Origin: Treponema sp.
GTDB taxonomy: Bacteria > Spirochaetota > Spirochaetia > Treponematales > Breznakiellaceae
Assembly (NCBI GenBank): GCA_031284195.1
Contig: JAITAI010000140.1
Coordinates: forward strand, 1-14,119
Length of the DNA stretch: 14,119 bases
Direction: 5' to 3'
This document shows positions 1 to 7,410 of the stretch, one piece after another. Within the stretch, counting starts at the first letter, position 1; the number at the start of each line of letters is the position of its first letter. A program made the translations under genes and the position numbers. The notes under the pieces were generated by a model, which saw nothing but the letters and a program-made list of their open reading frames with translations, had not been told where the DNA came from and ran no database searches.

Positions 1-43
1 ATAAAGTAAATTATTTGTTTAAAATTTAAAAATGACTACAAAA

Positions 44-65
44 GGCTGTTTCAAAATGCCAAATT
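44..65 (+). repeat. 22-nt dispersed repeat, copy A
   Basis: This stretch matches the reverse complement of 9894-9915 at 20 of 22 positions, including an uninterrupted GTTTCAAAATG. It lies in the AT-rich 111-bp stretch downstream of the left-end lipoprotein gene, where I see no gene. Read on the minus strand it contains GGC...GCC followed by TTTTT, so it may act as a weak terminator for the lipoprotein gene. With only two copies visible, a true repeat family is an inference. Confidence 0.4.
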
Positions 66-111
66 CAGTCTTGAATCCTAGAAGTTTCGGAGATTTGTCG
101 AAAGATTTACC

Positions 112-900
112 TCATGCCTGGTCAGGAAGCCGGAGGATCGCTATAAAAGTGGGGGCACTATAAACCGGTGAAAAATTAGGATCAATCCCGGTTGCTACTA
201 TGTACAAGGATACATAGGTGTAGCGGACATCTGCGGTGGTACCGGACAAGGCAGCCACATCCGCGTTTATCGAGGATGATACAGGAGGAGCATTGGCATT
301 GGTATTCAATTCCGGACTATTAAAAAAATACCGATCTTGGGGTACTGGGTTAAAAAGCCCGTTACCAGTGGAACGCTGTAACTTATAGGAGGTATTATCA
401 ATAATTAACACCGGAATAGTTCCGGGAATCTGGATAAAATCCAAGGTAAGGGTCTTATTACGGGCATTGGGGGATAAGAGATCCTCTATATTGGTTCCTT
501 CCACGGTAAGGGCCTGGTAGCTTCGATTTCTAAAAAGACTGCCCACGGAGGTACTGATCGTCGTATCGGTATTGGATGTATAAGGCAGAAATGTCCTATA
601 ATCACTATCCAAGGTAGGGTTTAAAGTACTAAGATCCCCTTGACCTATATACCCAGAGAGGGAAACTGCGCTGATATAGATACGGTAATATATGGTAAAA
701 TGAGTAAAATACTCACTCGCCCCTGCCATAGACAGCATAATGGTAGCTTTAGAGTTGAATTCAACCTCTACCCGGCCTGATACAGGATAGAGAAAGGCAT
801 AATCCTCAATACCGCATGAACTAAGCCATTCTAAGAGGAATATTAAAAGACCACAAAAAAAGGAATGGGAACGCACGCTGCGGCACATCCCAGTACTCAC
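112..900 (-). CDS. Predicted lipoprotein, unknown function
   Basis: The product is 262 residues with an export signal: a charged start, a hydrophobic stretch at about residues 14-26 and a lipobox-like Leu-Ser-Ser-Cys ending at Cys29. It should therefore be lipid-anchored at the outer face of the inner membrane or in the outer membrane. I recognise no family or catalytic motif in the mature part, which is rich in Ser, Thr, Asn and Pro. The start is GTG at 900, only 3 nt after the stop of the TPR gene, so the two are almost certainly co-transcribed and probably translationally coupled; an ATG four codons later is an alternative. No clear Shine-Dalgarno is seen. The stop is TGA at 112-114. The gene closes the minus-strand operon. 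Confidence 0.72.
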   Translation of the reverse strand: MSTGMCRSVRSHSFFCGLLIFLLEWLSSCGIEDYAFLYPVSGRVEVEFNSKATIMLSMAGASEYFTHFTIYYRIYISAVSLSGYIGQGDLSTLNPTLDSDYRTFLPYTSNTDTTISTSVGSLFRNRSYQALTVEGTNIEDLLSPNARNKTLTLDFIQIPGTIPVLIIDNTSYKLQRSTGNGLFNPVPQDRYFFNSPELNTNANAPPVSSSINADVAALSGTTADVRYTYVSLYIVATGIDPNFSPVYSAPTFIAILRLPDQA

Positions 901-903
901 TTT

Positions 904-1614
904 TTATCGGGATTTGAGGAATATAATCCTGCTTTGGGCAAGGCTGGTCCATACCGTATCGTTAGGCCATGTATTGAGCAGTTCCTGATAGGCTTCAATA
1001 GCAGCCTCAGGGTGATTCTGTACCTCTTCAAGCCGTCCTATGGAAAACTGAGCCCGGGGAGCTGCAGGGAATGTATCTTTGAGAGATACACTCTGGCGAT
1101 ACAGTTCAATGGCTCCAAGGATATTACCCCCTTCTTCTGCAGCAAACGCCGCATTACATAAAGAGACCGGAGCTAGGTAGGTCTTTGCCCCAACGTTGGC
1201 CGCATGGGTCCAGGCTTTTTCCGCATCTTCCCAGGTTTTCTTATCCGCGTATATACTTCCTAAAAGTGCATAGCTCCGGGCCCCGGCATATCCGGTATGC
1301 TTGGAGGCAAAGAGGGAAAGCTCATCCACCAGCGTCTGAACATCCTCTGCCTTGGAAGGCTCATTCAGGTCAATCCGGAGAACTTCATATCGCTGATTAA
1401 AATCTTCAAGCTGTCCGAAAGACCGCTGTTGAAGCGCATCCCTGATACTTACTACAGCAATAAACCCTACCAAAAACACGAGAATACCCAGAACCCCAAA
1501 AATAATTGGTTTTCGGTTATGCTGTATAAACCGATTGAGCCCTTCACCGATACTGACCGCTTCCCCGGTTTGCTGTAGGGCTTCATGGTTTGTGGATTTT
1601 ACCAATTCTATCAC
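904..1614 (-). CDS. Membrane-anchored tetratricopeptide-repeat protein
   Basis: The product is 236 residues. One transmembrane segment lies at about residues 36-57 (Ile/Phe/Val/Leu-rich), leaving a short cytoplasmic N-terminus and a soluble helical remainder. From about residue 110 there are helical pairs resembling TPR units: about 110-140 (Ala-Leu-Leu-Gly then Ala-Glu-Lys-Ala-Trp), 148-180 and 185-217 (Pro-Glu-Ala-Ala-Ile-Glu-Ala-Tyr). This resembles the single-pass YfgM/TPR_21 type that works in envelope protein assembly, but that role is inferred. The start is GTG at 1614, preceded by AGGAAGGG about 6 nt upstream. The start overlaps the stop of a possible 22-codon leader ORF. A lipoprotein gene follows 3 nt after the stop, in keeping with an envelope role. 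Confidence 0.75.
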   Translation of the reverse strand: MIELVKSTNHEALQQTGEAVSIGEGLNRFIQHNRKPIIFGVLGILVFLVGFIAVVSIRDALQQRSFGQLEDFNQRYEVLRIDLNEPSKAEDVQTLVDELSLFASKHTGYAGARSYALLGSIYADKKTWEDAEKAWTHAANVGAKTYLAPVSLCNAAFAAEEGGNILGAIELYRQSVSLKDTFPAAPRAQFSIGRLEEVQNHPEAAIEAYQELLNTWPNDTVWTSLAQSRIIFLKSR

Positions 1615-1679
1615 TTATTCCCTTCCTCGATGTTTTTTCTCACCCTTTTTTGTCCCTTCTGTTCTATACTTACCCTCAT
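1611..1679 (-). CDS. Possible 22-codon leader ORF
   Basis: An ATG at 1679 is preceded by an almost perfect Shine-Dalgarno (TAAGGAGG, 7 nt spacer), stronger than any other site in this operon. The frame runs 22 codons, giving a very basic, Lys/Arg/Gln-rich peptide beginning MRVSIEQKGQ, and ends with TGA that overlaps the GTG start of the TPR gene. It could be a translated leader that couples translation into the TPR gene, or a decayed N-terminus. No relative is recognised. Confidence 0.4.
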   Translation of the reverse strand: MRVSIEQKGQKRVRKNIEEGNK

Positions 1680-1717
1680 GATACTACCTCCTTACGATTA
1701 AAACAAGCGGTCCTTAC

Positions 1718-1732
1718 CCCGGTATCCCCGGG
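1718..1732 (-). terminator. Weak hairpin after the sigma-54 activator gene
   Basis: A perfect CCCGG/CCGGG stem with a 5-nt loop begins 2 nt after the stop codon of the regulator gene. On the minus strand a T-rich tract (TTGTTTT) follows only after about 12 nt, so this is a poor intrinsic terminator. It may instead be a partial attenuator between the regulator and the leader ORF. Confidence 0.25.
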
Positions 1733-1733
1733 C

Positions 1734-3242
1734 TTAACTTAAACGGATATTTAATTCTTTAATAAGCTTTGATAAATAGGTTCTTTGTATGTCCAAGGCC
1801 TTAGCGGTTTCGGTTTGATTCCCATGATGTTCTTCCAATATTTTTTGAATAAAATAGGCTTTAAACACGGTAATGGCACTCTTTAAATCCCGGCTTCCTG
1901 CTTCTTGAAATGAAGGGTTGACGGTCTTTTTAAGGAAAAGGTCCTCCTCTTGTATCCACTTGTCTTTTCCAATCACGCAGGCCCGCTCAATGCAATTTTC
2001 CAGTTCCCGGATATTACCCGGCCAAAAGTAGGCAAGCATGGCGTCCATAGCTTCCTGGGAAAACCCGGCAAACTGCTTTTTGGTTTCCATCATACCCTGG
2101 GAAAGAAAAAATGCCGCTAACTCAGGGATATCTTCAGGCCGTTGCCGAAGAGGCGGAATATAGAGAGGTAAGACATTCAGCCGATAATACAGATCGTTTC
2201 TAAACTCCCCCTTGGCTACCAAGGCTTCAATATCCTTATTGGTAGCTGCTAAAATACGCACATTGACCGTGATTGACGTTTCAGAACCGACCTTTTCAAA
2301 GGTTTTCTCCTGGATAACCCGGAGCAACTTAGCCTGCAAAGGTAAGGCGAGGTCTCCAATTTCATCCAGGAAGATGGTCCCCCCTTCAGCCAACTCAAAA
2401 CGGCCTCGCCGGTCTGCAATAGCACTGGTAAAGGCCCCTTTCACATGGCCAAAGAGTTCACTTTCGAGGAGCCCCTCCGGTATGACCGCGCAATTTACCC
2501 GTATGAAGGGTTTAGTACTCCGCAGACTGCGGAGGTGTATCTGTTCAGCAAAGAGCTCCTTCCCTACCCCGCTCTCCCCCAGGATAAGTACCGATGAATC
2601 GGTTTTGGCAATCCGATCCACGATCTCAAGCTTCGCGGTCATGATCGGACTCTTAGCTATCATGGTATGATACCCTTGGTCCTTTTTAAGCTGATCCTGT
2701 AAGTGTTGAATTTCGTCTCGAGCTTTTTCAATGTTTTGAACATTGACAATAGCCAAAGCCGCTTGATTGGCGAATATTTCAAGCCATTCCAGATCATCCT
2801 GAACAAAAGATTGGGCGTTTTTTTTATTGATGAGCTCAATAACCCCGATACACTGATCCTTAACCCGCATCGGCACCGCCATCATAGTCCGGGAGGGATA
2901 ATCGATCTGTTGGGCAATGCTCTGCAGATGACGCTTGTCGTTGAGTACATCGTTGATGATAACCGGTTTATTATGCCGAACAACCCAGCCGGCGATTCCT
3001 TCTTCGAGTTTTACGGTGAACCTTTTGACTTCATTACCCTTGGAACCCAGGGCAATATCAAAGTACAACTCTCCGTTCTCTCGATCGAGCAAGAGTAAGC
3101 TCGAAGACTCACATTCGCATAGCTGGGTTGCAGAATCAAGAATTTGGGTTACTAACGAATGAGCGTCCTGACAATTAGAATTAATGAGGGTATTAATCTC
3201 AATCAGGGTATTAAATTTCTGGACGTCAATCTGGGACAGCAT
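1734..3242 (-). CDS. Sigma-54-dependent activator (GAF, AAA+, Fis HTH)
   Basis: The 502-residue product has three parts. A GAF sensor lies at about 15-170. The AAA+ ATPase has Walker A GESGVGKE (222-229), Walker B FLDEIGD (291-297), sensor I AATN (332-335), the FRNDLYYRL arginine region (347-355) and WPGNIRELEN (407-416). A Fis-type helix-turn-helix occupies about 466-500. There is no receiver domain, so it resembles NifA/FhlA-like activators that sense a ligand through GAF rather than a phosphorylation signal. It would remodel sigma-54 RNA polymerase by ATP hydrolysis. The sigma-54 contact loop reads GAFTSA (269-274), not the usual GAFTGA. The ATG at 3242 lies 14 nt after the rpsA stop and has a poor Shine-Dalgarno, so translation may depend on the upstream gene. 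Its targets are unknown; I found no good -24/-12 element in the window. Confidence 0.9.
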   Translation of the reverse strand: MLSQIDVQKFNTLIEINTLINSNCQDAHSLVTQILDSATQLCECESSSLLLLDRENGELYFDIALGSKGNEVKRFTVKLEEGIAGWVVRHNKPVIINDVLNDKRHLQSIAQQIDYPSRTMMAVPMRVKDQCIGVIELINKKNAQSFVQDDLEWLEIFANQAALAIVNVQNIEKARDEIQHLQDQLKKDQGYHTMIAKSPIMTAKLEIVDRIAKTDSSVLILGESGVGKELFAEQIHLRSLRSTKPFIRVNCAVIPEGLLESELFGHVKGAFTSAIADRRGRFELAEGGTIFLDEIGDLALPLQAKLLRVIQEKTFEKVGSETSITVNVRILAATNKDIEALVAKGEFRNDLYYRLNVLPLYIPPLRQRPEDIPELAAFFLSQGMMETKKQFAGFSQEAMDAMLAYFWPGNIRELENCIERACVIGKDKWIQEEDLFLKKTVNPSFQEAGSRDLKSAITVFKAYFIQKILEEHHGNQTETAKALDIQRTYLSKLIKELNIRLS

Positions 3243-3255
3243 ACTAGGATAGTTT

Positions 3256-3274
3256 TCTAAGAACTACTCTTAGA
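3256..3274. repeat. Perfect hairpin across the rpsA stop codon
   Basis: TCTAAGA and TCTTAGA are separated by 5 nt and cover the stop codon and last codons of the cmk-rpsA gene. On the minus strand no T-tract follows, so this is not an intrinsic terminator. It ends 14 nt before the regulator start and could be an RNA-processing or translation-control element. Confidence 0.3.
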
Positions 3275-5632
3275 CCGTAAAAAATCTCCCAAGGTAAAGG
3301 TGGAACCATCGGATTCCTCTGCGGCAATATACCGGGAAAGCTCTTCCCGCTGTATCTTCCTCTGGTAATCCCGGATGGAAAAAGCTACTTTTTGCTTATC
3401 AGGCTGCAATTCCAGCACCACCGCTTTGATCTTATCCCCTACATGGTACTTCTTGAGCGCTTCATCCGCACTTTCTTCCCGGCTTTCAGGGAGGTTGGTT
3501 TTATGGATCAGCCCTTCAATACCTCCGGGAACCCGCACAAAAATCCCGAAATCCGTAACCGAAGACACATCCCCTTCCACTAGGGAACCTGGTCTATAGG
3601 CTTTGGCAAAACTCTGCCACGGGTCTTCTGTAAGCTGCTTGATCCCCAGTCGGATGCTCCGGTTTTCCCGGTCAATACCGATCACCATGATCTCGACGTC
3701 CTGACCCACTTGGAGTTCACTACCCGGATGTTTTACCTTTTTAGTCCAGGAAATATCCTCTCCCAAGAGGAGGCCGTCAATCCCTTCTTCCAACGCAATA
3801 AAGGCGCCCGCATTGGTGAGCTTCACCACTTTTCTGGTTAAACGGGTTCCTACCGCATAGCGATCCTCCATATTGTTCCAGGGATTCGCAGTAACCTGTT
3901 TCAAGCCCAGCGAAACCCTTCCGGCCTGGAGATCATAGCCGAGGATCATACATTCCACTTCATCCCCGATGCTAACCACTTCATCAGGCCGCTGAATTTT
4001 CTTGATCCAGGAAAACTCAGAAATGTGGGCCAAGCCCTCGATCCCTTCCTCTAATTCGATAAAGGCCCCGAATTCAGTAAGCTTCGTAACCTTTCCCCGG
4101 ACAATATCATTTACATGGTACTTATCTTCAAAATGAACCCACGGGTCGTCGGTAAAGTGTTTCAAGGACAGGTTGATGCGCTTCTCAATTGGATCAAGGC
4201 GGATCACCTTGAGGCAGATCTCCTGGCCTTTCCGCACAAAATCTTTGGGCCGGGTTACATGGCCCCAGCTCATATCGTTGATATGTAAGAGCCCATCGAA
4301 GCCGCCAAGATCGATAAAGGCCCCAAAGGAGGTAAAACTTTTGACCGTACCGATAACATCAGCTCCGATAGGGGTGTTTTCAAAGAAGCCGTCCCGTTTA
4401 TGTTCTATCTCTTCCTCAAGCCATTTGCGGCGATTGACCACAATATTGACCTTCCCGTCGGAATAAAGACGCTCTACATAACACAAAACCGTCATACCCA
4501 GGAGTTTTTCCGGTTTATCCACTTTTTGGGCATCTGACTGACTAATGGGGAGGAATGCATGGACCTCTCCACCAAGATTAACATCATACCCGCCCTTGAC
4601 GAGCTTTTCGATGGTTCCTTCCACCGGCGTATGATCCTGAAAGGCCTGCCTGAGATTTCTCCAAAACAGCTTGACATCCGCTTTCTGTTTGGAAATAATC
4701 ACTTCTCCGTGTTTATTCTCTTTGGTAATGAGAATAACCGATACGGCATCCCCTACATGGGGAATTTCCGTAAACTCAGTAACCGGAATCTTGCCTTCCG
4801 ATTTATAACCTACGTCAACAAATACCTGATCTTGGGTAACCTGAATAACGCTTCCCTCAACGATCTGTCCCTCTTCCAATTGTTCAAGGGATTTAAGATA
4901 CTCTTCCTGTAATTGTGTCTGGATGTTGTCGGCGGAGTTATTCGACTCATCCATCGGACTCGTGTCCGATTCCACTTCCATCTGGGCCATGGTTGATCCT
5001 TCTATGGTGATATTCTTTATTAATTTGTCATAAACTTGCTCAATGGTCAAGAGCGAAGTATCAAAAACAATAACTCCCGGAGCAATTTTCAGGCTTCCTT
5101 CGGCTTTATCGCGGTCAATGCCATCCCGCTGGGCAATGGCTTCCCGGATTGCTTCGAGGCTGAGCTTCGATACGCCCTGTTCATAGCGCCGTTTAGCCCG
5201 TTCCTCGAGGGAGGCGTCTAAATAGAAACGATGTTCTGCATGGGGGAAAACCACGGTGGTCATGTCCCGTCCTTCCACAACCACATCCAAGGTTCCGGCA
5301 ATCTTTCGGATGAGGCCGTTCACTACATGACGGATCGCTACGATCCCCGACAGGGGAGCAGTATACTGGTCAATAACATCGGTATGGAGGAGGGCTGATA
5401 CATCTTCCCCTTCCAGATAAACCGCTCCGTTTTGGTAGGTAATAGCCGCCTGTTTTGCGTAATTCAAGGCAGCCTCAGGGTCGGTGGGATCCGTATGGTT
5501 CCGTAGACAACCCAATGTAATGGTCCGGTAGAGGTCCCCTGAGTTTACATAGGTATACCCCAACCGTTCCGCTAAAAGCCTGGCAATGGTGCTTTTCCCT
5601 GAACCTGCAGGGCCGTCGATAGCAATTACCAT
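3257..5632 (-). CDS. cmk-rpsA: Cytidylate kinase / ribosomal protein S1 fusion
   Basis: One uninterrupted frame encodes two proteins. Counting from the ATG at 5650, residues 7-215 are a CMP kinase (ATP + (d)CMP to ADP + (d)CDP) with P-loop GPAGSGKST (13-21), the GRDM nucleotide-binding motif (127-130) and a DASLEERAKRR lid. From residue 221 onwards follow six S1 RNA-binding domains (about 260-323, 341-407, 428-497, 514-584, 599-671, 687-760), as in full-length S1, which binds mRNA on the 30S subunit. I place the start at ATG 5632 (residue 7) because GGAG lies 9 nt upstream and the family begins MVIAIDGP; ATG 5650 has no Shine-Dalgarno. A bifunctional annotation of this kind is known for Treponema. 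A second start at 4990 has a good Shine-Dalgarno and could give free S1. Residue 131 is Thr where GRDMGT usually has Gly. Confidence 0.93.
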   Translation of the reverse strand: MVIAIDGPAGSGKSTIARLLAERLGYTYVNSGDLYRTITLGCLRNHTDPTDPEAALNYAKQAAITYQNGAVYLEGEDVSALLHTDVIDQYTAPLSGIVAIRHVVNGLIRKIAGTLDVVVEGRDMTTVVFPHAEHRFYLDASLEERAKRRYEQGVSKLSLEAIREAIAQRDGIDRDKAEGSLKIAPGVIVFDTSLLTIEQVYDKLIKNITIEGSTMAQMEVESDTSPMDESNNSADNIQTQLQEEYLKSLEQLEEGQIVEGSVIQVTQDQVFVDVGYKSEGKIPVTEFTEIPHVGDAVSVILITKENKHGEVIISKQKADVKLFWRNLRQAFQDHTPVEGTIEKLVKGGYDVNLGGEVHAFLPISQSDAQKVDKPEKLLGMTVLCYVERLYSDGKVNIVVNRRKWLEEEIEHKRDGFFENTPIGADVIGTVKSFTSFGAFIDLGGFDGLLHINDMSWGHVTRPKDFVRKGQEICLKVIRLDPIEKRINLSLKHFTDDPWVHFEDKYHVNDIVRGKVTKLTEFGAFIELEEGIEGLAHISEFSWIKKIQRPDEVVSIGDEVECMILGYDLQAGRVSLGLKQVTANPWNNMEDRYAVGTRLTRKVVKLTNAGAFIALEEGIDGLLLGEDISWTKKVKHPGSELQVGQDVEIMVIGIDRENRSIRLGIKQLTEDPWQSFAKAYRPGSLVEGDVSSVTDFGIFVRVPGGIEGLIHKTNLPESREESADEALKKYHVGDKIKAVVLELQPDKQKVAFSIRDYQRKIQREELSRYIAAEESDGSTFTLGDFLRSKSSS
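4988..5001 (-). promoter_or_regulatory. Internal ribosome-binding site and start for S1
   Basis: On the minus strand AAGGA (4997-5001) lies 6 nt before an in-frame ATG (4990-4988) that begins MAQMEVESD, exactly at the junction between the kinase and the S1 part. This is a better-placed ribosome-binding site than the one at the N-terminus and would give a 577-residue S1, close to the usual length. Use of the site is inferred. Confidence 0.5.
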
Positions 5633-5960
5633 AGGCCTCGTCTCCAGCATCGTGGAGCTGTTATGATCAAAATCATCAATAAACCTTAAAAATGAGCATA
5701 GGCTACTCCGTTAGGGTGCGTCAAGTCCTCGCCTCCGGGTCTGTAATGACCAATCAGGGCCTCATGGATCACGCGTCAGTCCTGGGTGGCTGCTTTGGAT
5801 CCCAATACCATCCCTCCATCAGAAGGGGTCTATCCCCTAGGCGTGGGAAAGCCTATCCCACGGGCATGGGAAACCTTATCCCCAGGCTTCGGGGTCTCTC
5901 CCCGGCTGCTATCTGGTATGCTTTCAAAAGAAAGGATATACTCAGTCCCGGAGGTGTATT
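5633..5960. other. Divergent spacer between cmk-rpsA and ndk
   Basis: These 328 bp separate the divergent cmk-rpsA and ndk genes and must contain both promoters, but no convincing -35/-10 pair is seen. The central part (5809-5903) is a G/C-run repeat with a period of 20-23 bp. The 100-codon open frame across this region is low-complexity read-through of the repeat, runs into the ndk start out of frame and is not called a gene. A strong GGAGG lies 7 nt before the ndk ATG. Confidence 0.6.
5809..5903. repeat. Imperfect 20-23 bp periodic dyad repeat
   Basis: The motif YATCCC followed 7-10 nt later by GGG recurs at 5809, 5831, 5854 and 5877 (steps 22, 23, 23), with a variant TCTCCCC at 5897. Individual dyads include GGGG-TCTAT-CCCC (5825-5837), CGTGGGA-N7-TCCCACG (5842-5862) and GGGG-N5-CCCC (5891-5903). 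The block lies in the cmk/ndk divergent spacer, ending 57 bp before the ndk start. It could be an operator array or a decayed palindromic repeat element. Confidence 0.6.
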
Positions 5961-7142
5961 ATGGAACAAGCTCTCTCATACGTCATGGTAACCCCTTATA
6001 CGGTTGCTAAAAGCAGAACGGGCGGCATTATCTCCCGGCTGCTTTCCCAAGTGGATCTGGAACTGGTAGGAGCCCAGATGATAGCCCCAGACGAAGCATT
6101 CGTGAAGGACTATGGGGCGATCTTACGGGAACAGAATTACACCGGTTCCGCTACCCTTTTGGCGGATTATACCGAACGGAACTTTGCCCCTGTAGGTGCT
6201 AGGAAGCACCTGGTCTTGGTGTTGTTATTCCGAGGCGAGAAACCCTGTGAAAAACTGACCGCCATCTGCGGTCATCTGTATGAGGAACACCGGGAACTGG
6301 ATTCTATTACCGCAGAAACCATCCGGGATACCTATGCGGACCTGATCGTCGATCCAGAGCGGCCTGAGCAGGTTACCTATTTTGAGCCTGCGGTGATGAC
6401 CCCCCGGGATCAGGTATGGGCAGATAAGGAACTGAAACTCTTTGCCCGGTTTCTTAAAGGTCAGGAGAACATCATCAAAATAAATTTTTACCCTGATCCG
6501 AGGGAAATTGAGCGGACCTTGGTCATTATTAAGCCGGATAATTGGCAATACGCTTCATCCAAACCCGGAACCATCATTGATATGTTCTCCCGGACCGGCT
6601 TACGGATCGTAGGGGTCAAGGTACACCGGTTTTCATTGGCTGAAGCCCTGGAATTCTATGGCCCGGTAGAGGCGGCCTTACAGGAAAAACTGGCCCCTCG
6701 GTTTGGAAAAAAGGCCAAAGCCCTGCTTGAACAGGAGTTTGCACTTCAGTTGAGCGATGAAACCGAAAAGGCCCTAACCGAGCATGTGGGTAGGGAATAC
6801 GCTAAGGATCAATTCGCCCAGATCATCGGGTTTATGTCAGGCATCAAGCCGAATACTTGTCCCATAGAGGATATCCGCCAACCGGGGAATGTGAAATGTA
6901 TGATCCTGATCTATGAAGGAGAAAAGGCGATTCAGAAGATCCGGGATGTGCTCGGTCCTACGGATCCGCTCAAAGCGCCAGGAGGTACGGTACGCCGGGA
7001 ATTCGGCAGTAACGTGATGGTGAATACGGCCCATGCTTCAGATTCCCCTGCCAGCGTGGAACGGGAGATGCAAATCGTCCGGATCCATGAGAATTCCTTA
7101 GGTTCTATTATCACGAGCTATCTAGGGGAGAGGAATACTTAA
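5961..7142 (+). CDS. ndk: Two-domain nucleoside diphosphate kinase
   Basis: The 393-residue product is more than twice the usual 140-150 residues. Residues about 184-390 are an NDP kinase (transfers phosphate from NTP to NDP through phospho-His): ERTLVIIKPD (184-193), GEKAIQKIRDVLGPTDP (320-336), GTVRREFGSN (342-351) and the active-site NTAHASDSP, catalytic His358. About 40 extra residues (about 235-275) interrupt this domain. Residues about 6-148 look like a second, decayed copy: YVMVTPYTVAKS aligns with the KPD region but has Thr for Lys, TIRDTYADLI matches the GTVRREFG strand, and FEPAVMT stands where the His loop should be, so this half should be catalytically dead and may regulate or stabilise. 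ATG 5961 has GGAGG 7 nt upstream. An intrinsic terminator lies at 7345-7373. Confidence 0.82.
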   Translation: MEQALSYVMVTPYTVAKSRTGGIISRLLSQVDLELVGAQMIAPDEAFVKDYGAILREQNYTGSATLLADYTERNFAPVGARKHLVLVLLFRGEKPCEKLTAICGHLYEEHRELDSITAETIRDTYADLIVDPERPEQVTYFEPAVMTPRDQVWADKELKLFARFLKGQENIIKINFYPDPREIERTLVIIKPDNWQYASSKPGTIIDMFSRTGLRIVGVKVHRFSLAEALEFYGPVEAALQEKLAPRFGKKAKALLEQEFALQLSDETEKALTEHVGREYAKDQFAQIIGFMSGIKPNTCPIEDIRQPGNVKCMILIYEGEKAIQKIRDVLGPTDPLKAPGGTVRREFGSNVMVNTAHASDSPASVEREMQIVRIHENSLGSIITSYLGERNT

Positions 7143-7319
7143 GCGGGCATGAAGTTCTGAGGTGGGAAGAGGATTCTCTATAAGCAAAGCCCTCTCTGGA
7201 GAGGAAACAGGGAAGCAATGGTAAAAGGGGATAAAAAAGCTTGAGATGACCGGCGTATACCTGGGAGGTAGCATAGAAGGATAAGAGGGGGATACGCTCC
7301 ACAGCACATAAAAACCCTG

Positions 7320-7345
7320 GGGAGGGGTATAAAAAAGCCCCTCCC
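7320..7345 (-). terminator. Probable terminator of purH
   Basis: An 8-bp GC-rich stem (GGGAGGGG with CCCCTCCC, 10-nt loop) lies 66 nt past the purH stop. On the minus strand it is followed by CAGGG and then TTTTT (7314-7310). The T-run is a little displaced, so termination may be partial. Confidence 0.5.
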
Positions 7346-7373
7346 AAGGATAGTAATCCCTTGTTCTTTTTTT
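7345..7373 (+). terminator. Rho-independent terminator of ndk
   Basis: CAAGGAT pairs across an AGTA loop with ATCCCTTG (one bulged C) and is followed directly by TTCTTTTTTT. It sits in the 268-bp convergent gap between ndk and purH, back to back with the purH terminator hairpin. The rest of this gap holds only a small CCTCT-CTGG-AGAGG hairpin at 7191-7204. Confidence 0.7.
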
Positions 7374-7410
7374 GTACCGGCTGCTCCTCATAAGAACACC
7401 CGCAGGCGAT

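Noticed and set aside
4492..4912. Small open frames on both strands within the S1 region
   Set aside because: They are shadows of the S1 domain coding sequence.
5692..6010. Two overlapping plus-strand open frames in the cmk/ndk spacer
   Set aside because: They are read-through of the G/C-run repeat, have no ribosome-binding site or recognisable fold, and overlap the well-supported ndk start in other frames.
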